From Perkinsus marinus ATCC 50983 (Eukaryota; Perkinsozoa; Perkinsida; Perkinsidae), in the NCBI RefSeq assembly GCF_000006405.1, contig NW_003205427.1, positions 386,361 to 423,084 of the forward strand: a stretch of DNA of 36,724 nt. The letters run 5' to 3'. Shown in pieces: positions 31,457-36,724 of this stretch. Position 1 is the first letter of the stretch; each line of letters opens with the position of its first letter. Both the position numbers and the translations under genes were made by a program. The notes below the pieces were generated by a model, which made no database searches, had not been told where the DNA came from, and saw nothing but the letters and a program-made list of their open reading frames with translations.

Positions 31457-32847
31457 TGTATATGCGTAATGTAAAACTACGTATGTAACATACTCGTCAC
31501 AACAGCATAATATTACGGGAATCTCGATGATTTCTCGGTCAACACTATCCCGTTGAAACCGAACAGAAGACATTCCTGGCTGTGGTGGCATTGCGATAAA
31601 ACTTGCAATCAATGTAAGAACAAAACCTAAGCCGACGTAAACCGTATTGCGAAGAGTAATGCTGACACCCTATTCGCTCGTGTATTGGTAGAGAAGACAT
31701 TGCTGACCCTCAATAATCAATATACCAATCGTGCGCAGGTTCTCTCGGTCGAGCATTCAGATTTGTCAAAGCGTGAATCTCATGGTTCGATCATGCTCAG
31801 CGAGAATGAGATTGTGTCTACGGGATGAAAATACCTCTCGTATCCACTATCGAAGTGGAGGGCATTCCAGATGCTCACGTCTCCTGCTGTATATACTGCA
31901 TACAGTGTACTGAATATACCAGAATGGGGAATATATTGTATTCCCCATTCTCGAATGTTGCATGGCGAGTTGAAGTGCTCGGGTGAATTCAAGCGGTCTC
32001 GAAAAAACCCTATCAGCTACTAAGTAGCTGCTACTTGTTAAACCCAACCCGGAAGAGTGAGTAGTGCACGGATTAAGGAAGACTTCACACTTTTAGTACC
32101 GACATCGGCACGGATACCCGATTAGGCATGAAAATAGTCATCGTGAAAGATGCTCTCAAAACGGTTGATGACGCACACTAGCAATTAGAAAAAAAAACCA
32201 GTCCACCGAGATAACATACGCGGCATAGAAGTGAGGCAATAATCATACAGTGAGCCTTCACTGTTGCAAAATGTTGGCTACTTCCAATGTGTGGAAGCTG
32301 AGTTATCCAAAGGTGTTGGAGGCACTGATAGAGTCATTCAAGATTCGCCAATAAATATATGATGATGATGAAACGGAAAGAGGAGAGAGCGCAGCCACTA
32401 CGGGGGTAGGGGATATGTAAGAATGCACGTAATTATGCAGTAAAGAAAGAACAAAAAGCAATCGAACTCATCGAAAGCCTCCGAGAATGAATTCGATGAT
32501 AATATTCTAATGATAGTCGCCCATCGGGGAATGAGAACAGCAGAATACAGCAGGGGAATGGGGAGGGGGATCGTTAATAATCGATTCTAGTCTTCATATT
32601 CATACAACAACGACAGTTGACGTATTATCGTCGTTCCAACCGTTGTTGCAACACTCGTTTGAATATAAAGTTAGCTAGTCAGAAACATTGGGGGTACTAA
32701 TTCTCTTATATACTTGAGATCGCGAATAGGCGACAATAGGCCTCATCCGTGGTGGGGTGTGACCTGAATCAAACAGCGCTGCTAAAATGCAGTATCACAG
32801 TAGCCTAGCTTACTCTCAAAGGGGACCTGAGGACCTCCTCGCAGCTC

Positions 32848-35323
32848 TCAGCGGCCATGACCCCAGTAGGGGATCCGCATGCGTCGAGTAAAGCGCTGAC
32901 TGTACATCCTCCTGGCGTCTGGCTCATCCACGGGTACGATTCCGCTTCTATTGCCTGGGACAGGAGCACCCCACCAGGAGTAATGGGTGCTTGGGTACCT
33001 CCATGCGACACAATAGGGAGACAGGGGCAGAGCCGCAGCTACCTGGCAAGGGTCCTGTTGTGGCTGCTGCTGGTGTGGGAGGTTGATGGAAATTAGAGGC
33101 GCTAGTGAGCAACAAGCTGTGCATAAAGGTGTCCGGTGGGGGCCGAGGTGTCTGTGACCGCAACGGGATGAACTCGGCAGCACTCGCATTGAGGGTCCTG
33201 CCAAGTGAGAAGATCAGTAACCTGTCCATCCTTTCTCGGAACTCACTTCCCCCCTGTATTGTTGTCAATCGACATTTGCGACAGTAGTAGCTCGAGATCA
33301 GGCAGTGCCTCTTGCAGGTCAGTACTCGACCCAAAGGTAGCGATGGCCTCTGACACCTCATTGACGGGATGAGCCAAGGGCTGTAGTGGAGAAAGCAGAG
33401 ACGGGTCCAGTCCAGGGAGGCCTCCGGCAGCTCTTGAATCCCCATTGGTGATATCATAGTCGGTCTCAGTAGTGGCTGAGGGGATCAGAGGGAAATCCAA
33501 TGGTGTGATTTGGTAACTGATGACACACCAATGTAATGGTACCACCGACAGGAGCATAGCCTACTGGTTGATGTGGAGATCTGCTATGGCACGATCCGTC
33601 GTGGAGAAAAGGTATTCATCTGGAGCTGTCTTCACTCGACGGGACTTGTCAAGAGCCTCTACCTCCTCCGCGTCTGCATATCTGACAGTATGAGGCAGTA
33701 TGCACATGATCAAATACGTGTGTTGGTGACACTATGAAAATTGTGAGGAAATTTCGGGGAAAATTCTTATTATTCCTGCATACTTCTACTCGAATTCGTA
33801 AATGAACTCCTGAGCTCAGCTGAGGAAACCAAACGTATATTCCAACACTGGCCCTCGTTTCCCACACAGAAGACCTCAGTGGCACAGTGCCACTGCAAGA
33901 AAGTGTTTTTCAGCCATATCGCAGGGGAAGGATGATGAGGCTGTTGGGCTTTGGTTTCGGTGACAGCCGACGACAACGTTTTCGTAGAGCCCCCAGCCGA
34001 CTTGGTCCCAGAGACTGCCTTCACAGGCGTGCCGGTGCTTCTCGATATACGTTGTGCTGAAGGAGTGGTATAGGGCGAATGCTTCACTGAGATGTACTCA
34101 CGTGTAGCCACACACGGACCAGAGGCCTTATGGAGGGTTGCTCCTGGTAGCAACTTGAGGACAGGGTTGTTGCGACGCCAGTCGACAAAGACTAGATCGG
34201 TCAGCTTGGGGTCTTGGACCTGCCATGGACCCGATGTCATCAAACGACAAGAAGGGTCCTGACCATATCAATCAACTTCGTATGGCCTAGTGCCGTTTCG
34301 CTGAGGACAACACCATTGAAGTGACGCCTTATCTCGTTCTTGAGGTTCGACAGGAGTAGTATGCGTTGATTCCACTCGGTACTTCTGAGAGCAACAACTC
34401 TGTAGAGTAGCGGCTGTTACCCTGTGCGTACGTCAATAGAGCATAAAGGACCTCCCTGAGCCGACCCCAGGTTGCGATGAAGTCCTCCCTCGTGGATTCA
34501 CTTCGGGGGGAAAGATGAGATGATCCGCTATGGTGAGAGTTGGAGCCATGATCGCCACATGAATCAACCTGAACTCAGCGAGATGTTCATGTCAGCAACG
34601 AACGCTCACAGTGGTATCTCGACGGCTGTGCTCCGACCCTTCCTTCGGAGGTCCTTGACGACGGTGACCAGCAAAGGTTGGCTTCTTATCTCCTACAGAC
34701 AACAGCCACTGGAAACAACCATTAGCATTGACTTACGAGCATTAGCATCCTTCTCGGCTTTAGAGCTGACTTTGAATGGTACAACAGAGCCGCTCTTGCC
34801 GTAAGCCAGGATCTCCTTATCAATGGCGAGCTGGACCTAATGATACGCTGAAAACCGCCCCAAGGGCAACAAGCATTTTCACTATGTGGCAGAGCTCGCC
34901 GAGACTGTAGCCGTTGAGAAACCTCAGATTCCTTTCCTTCAACGCTCTAGCTGTTCCGTACCGGCCACCAGGAAAGGTGTAGAAACTCGCTAAAAAGTGT
35001 AGTCGCAGGACAAGGAACGAGAGCACTCACGATCGTATAATAGGAGGGAGTTTATTTCGGTCCTGAGTGCCTCCCAGACCTGAGGGCCGTAGTAGTCCAC
35101 TGGATCCTGAACGAGAAGAGGCTTCAGCATAAACTCTCATCAACATGATAGTTACCGTGGGAGAAACGAAGCCTCGGAAGGACTTGGGAGGATGCGCCCT
35201 GAAGGGCAAGGCACGGCTATGGGAGCTGTAGGCCCAACGAGGCCCTACAGTTTAAAGCCAGGGACTGGGCGGTCCTCCGCTTTCTCAATGGAGAAATCAG
35301 GATTATTCTGATTGCAAAGGTGC
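32848..35323 (-). CDS. LOTUS (OST-HTH) and OHA-domain protein, alveolate type
   Basis: Minus strand; first exon seen ends at 35323 (true start not found), stop at 32848-32850. Exons in order: NQNNPDFSIEKAEDRPVPGF; AHPPKSFRGFVSPT; DPVDYYGPQVWEALRTEINS; FYTFPGGRYGTARALKERN with LRFLNGYSLGELCHIVKMLV; QLAIDKEILAYGKSGSVVPF; FIATWGRLREVLYALLTY; then FNGVVLSETALGHTKLIDMV with QDPKLTDLVFVDW. The last is the classic LOTUS core (SETALG..KL.DL.QDP), an RNA-binding winged helix; the GELCHIV...VPF block resembles the OST-HTH-associated (OHA) domain. After a linker comes IWLKNTFLQWHC...SRRVKTAP, a motif I associate with alveolate proteins. C-terminal exons: TETDYDITNGDSRAAGG and DEPDARRMYSQRFTRRMRIP. The junction before TEWNQRILLLSNLKNEIRRH and one near 33.5 kb do not close in my model. 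The 194-nt intron 33674-33867 carries element A. Confidence 0.75.
33674..33867 (-). repeat. Intron carrying dispersed element, copy A (antisense)
   Basis: The intron separates the KNTFLQWHC motif from EEVEALDKSRRVKTAP in the LOTUS gene. On the plus strand the element reads GCAGTATGCACATGATCAAA, ACGTGTGTTGGTGAC, GGAAATTTCGGGGAAAATTC, CTACTCGAATTCGTAAATG, CCTGAGCTCAGCTGAGGAAA and CGTATATTCCAACACTGG (about 33691-33853). Relative to its host it is inverted compared with B and C. Confidence 0.85.
33877..33895. repeat. 19-nt perfect palindrome abutting the copy A intron
   Basis: CAGTGGCAC-A-GTGCCACTG lies in the exon 10 bp outside the inferred 5' splice site of the intron with element A. Confidence 0.8.
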
Positions 35324-35937
35324 CTGAGGAAATTGCCTCATTTAGCTGTTTCCGTGGTGACAGTCACTGATGTCACATAAGAGTGTCCAAGGTCAACGGT
35401 TCGGCTTTGTACCGTTCCTCGTGGCGCTTTTTGACCGACTGGAAATCTGGGTAAATACGATCGTTATACCTAAGCGCCGTTATGGATAGTGGAGATACCC
35501 TGGACACACTCACAGACTTATTATGGTCCTTTTGATCTGTTCACGTAGTGTCATTAGGAGAGCCACTAAGGGTAGGCTTTTCCCAGAACTACAGTATAGG
35601 AACTACCGGAAGGGTTACTTTGTAGTACTCTGTGCTAGCGTCTATGGTCTGTCTTACTAATTGACCGGTACTTAACCCAATATGCATTTCGCTATCATGT
35701 AGAGACGAGGAGATCAATAGATTTGTCCTGAGTTCCAAGAGCATCGACCAGAAGAGGATCGAGATTAACATGTGGAGTCCAATCGTGGGAGCTCGACGAG
35801 AAATCCCGACACAAGAAGATTTCTGATGGAATTTTGCGTCACGCGCCACGAAATTATCGCTAGTGCGTTTGATCGATTTGCGTAGTTCATTGGCTGTTAT
35901 TTCCCTTGGACTAAGTCACCCAACTCAATCTGCTATA
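35324..35937. promoter_or_regulatory. Divergent intergenic region LOTUS / eL15, with 23-bp motif copy 2
   Basis: No ORF of protein-like composition. At 35835-35857 is a 23-bp string identical to 26792-26814 (core TCACGCGCCACGAAATTAT), 80 bp upstream of the eL15 ATG, where a core promoter or upstream element would be expected. Between it and the ATG, TTTCCCTTGGACTAAG ends in an AG that could be a cis or trans 3' splice site; this is not proven. Confidence 0.5.
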
Positions 35938-36555
35938 ATGGGAGCCTACAAGTACCTTTCTGAGATCTGGAACAAGAAGCAATCTGACGTGATGCGCTTC
36001 TTGATTCGCGTCAGGAACTGGGAGTTCCGTCAGCTACCTGCTGTCCACCGTGCCTCCAAGGCCACTCGCCCTGACAAGGCCCGTCGTCTCGGCTACAAGG
36101 CCAAGCAGGGCGTTGTTATCTACCGTGTCCGCATCCGCAGGGGTGACCGTAAGAAGCGCGTCTCCAAGGGTATCGTCTACGGTAAGCCCGTCCATCAGGG
36201 TGTCAACAAGCAGAAGTCTACCAAGTCTCTTCGCGCTATTGCCGAGGAGCGTGTTGGTCGCCGCTGTGGTTCTCTCCGTGTCCTCAACTCCTACTGGGTT
36301 GGTCAGGACGCCCAGTTCAAGTTCTTCGAGGTCATCATGGTCGATCCCTTCCACAACGCCATCCGTAACGACCCTCGCATGAACTGGATCGCTCACTCTA
36401 CCATGAAGCACCGTGAGCTCCGTGGTCTCACCAGTGCTGGTCGTAAGAGCCGTGGTCTCCACAAGCGCGGTTCCCACTTCGGTACCAAGGTTCGCCCCTC
36501 GAAGCGCGCCAACTGGAAGAGACGCCAGACTCTCCAGCTCAAGAGGTTCCGATAA
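35938..36555 (+). CDS. RPL15: 60S ribosomal protein L15 (eL15)
   Basis: Single uninterrupted exon, 205 aa against about 204 in most eukaryotes, so complete. Signatures along the whole length: [140 protein letters not shown] and a basic C terminus. eL15 lies in the large subunit near 28S rRNA and is universal in eukaryotes. The ATG is preceded by CTGCTATA. An upstream in-frame extension exists but lies outside the conserved protein. It is the only longer gene here with no intron, and its codons are strongly C-ending (CGT/CGC, AAG, GTC), typical of high expression. Confidence 0.98.
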   Translation: MGAYKYLSEIWNKKQSDVMRFLIRVRNWEFRQLPAVHRASKATRPDKARRLGYKAKQGVVIYRVRIRRGDRKKRVSKGIVYGKPVHQGVNKQKSTKSLRAIAEERVGRRCGSLRVLNSYWVGQDAQFKFFEVIMVDPFHNAIRNDPRMNWIAHSTMKHRELRGLTSAGRKSRGLHKRGSHFGTKVRPSKRANWKRRQTLQLKRFR

Positions 36556-36724
36556 ATGTCTTAGTCGTTGTTGCTGGATCGATGACGCATTGCAGTTATC
36601 GTTTCCCGTTCCAGCCGCTATTACTTCATTTGGCCCGGTATTGTTTTCCTACAGCAGACGATATAAGTGTTTGGGAACATCGCAGTGTTGTGTTGTCTGA
36701 GTCTATCGTGTTTTAACACCCGTG
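36556..36724. other. 3' flank of eL15
   Basis: 169 bp after the eL15 stop with no AATAAA and no further gene; probably the 3' UTR and downstream spacer, cut by the window end. Confidence 0.5.

Larger units (their letters stand above)
30768..32030. repeat. Cluster of odd-length perfect palindromes
   Basis: Members (arm length, central base): 30768-30788 (10, G), 30988-31016 (14, A), 31014-31030 (8, G), 31221-31235 (7, G), 31235-31287 (26, A, one mismatch), 31385-31405 (10, G), 31416-31456 (20, A), 31921-31951 (13-bp hairpin, 5-nt centre), 32014-32030 (8, A). Arm sequences are unrelated to each other. Confidence 0.85.
30584..32847. other. Gene-free region with a cluster of perfect palindromes
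   Basis: No supported coding exon in about 2.3 kb. Between 30768 and 32030 lie at least eight perfect or near-perfect inverted repeats, most with a single central base (listed separately). The rest is AT-richer than the flanking genes. Confidence 0.55.

Noticed and set aside
30768-32030. CRISPR array
   Set aside because: The palindromes differ in arm sequence and spacing, so there are no identical repeats, and the window is eukaryotic.
33770-34530. Apparent retroelement integrase-like stretch on the minus strand
   Set aside because: With introns removed the sequence is a LOTUS core (SETALG..KL.DL.QDP) preceded by an OHA-like region; no protease, reverse transcriptase or terminal repeats are nearby. 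It is a host gene. No virus-like element was recognised in the window.
36034-36477. 147-codon minus ORF opposite eL15
   Set aside because: It is a mirror of the highly biased codons of the eL15 gene and has low-complexity Thr/Leu/Asp composition.

Overview
The window looks like nuclear DNA of a protist, most likely an alveolate of the Perkinsus lineage. This is inference. It rests on a LOTUS/OST-HTH protein with an OHA-like region and a short motif I associate with alveolate proteins, on very dense, very short GT-AG introns (mostly 38-60 nt, some 24-31 nt), and on tight gene packing on both strands. No spliced-leader sequence or rRNA was found. Long stretches (5.6-8.8, 9.5-17.7 and 18.7-25.9 kb) look full of stops in six frames but become normal proteins once the small introns are removed. 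I assigned exons by hand from reading frame, phase and family similarity. For three genes (PP2C, SLU7, Tctex) every phase closes and the exon sums are exact multiples of three.

Layout. 1-435 (+): 3' end of an unknown gene. 436-1928: no convincing gene; palindromes and a hairpin. 1929-3207 (-): coiled-coil protein. 3322-5416 (-): PP2C phosphatase, 471 aa, 12 exons. 5602-8067 (+): splicing factor SLU7, 500 aa, 17 exons, divergent from PP2C. 8191-8810 (+): Tctex-type dynein light chain, 147 aa. 8971-9231 (-): 86-codon ORF. 9463-17739 (+): one giant intron-rich locus (or two genes), coiled coil at the N terminus then a long helical-repeat protein. 17740-18705: no gene. Then three tandem minus-strand genes about 100 bp apart: kanadaptin-like FHA protein (18706-22208), TCERG1/CA150-like WW-FF protein (22311-24580) and SRP receptor beta (24674-25928). 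25929-27140: a 53-57 bp tandem array and otherwise no gene. 27141-28914 (+): multi-spanning membrane protein. 28915-32847: mostly noncoding, with a 230-bp tandem duplication, a short minus-strand ORF and a striking cluster of perfect odd-length palindromes. 32848-35323 (-): LOTUS/OHA protein. 35938-36555 (+): intact intronless ribosomal protein eL15.

The most interesting signal is a dispersed family of about 150-190 bp elements present four times, each copy inside an intron of a different gene and in both orientations relative to its host gene. Those introns are 194-270 nt against a usual 45 nt, so the elements look like introner-type or intron-resident mobile sequences. Several genes relate to RNA processing or protein targeting (SLU7, TCERG1-like, kanadaptin-like, SRPRB, LOTUS), but nothing shows that they form a functional cluster.
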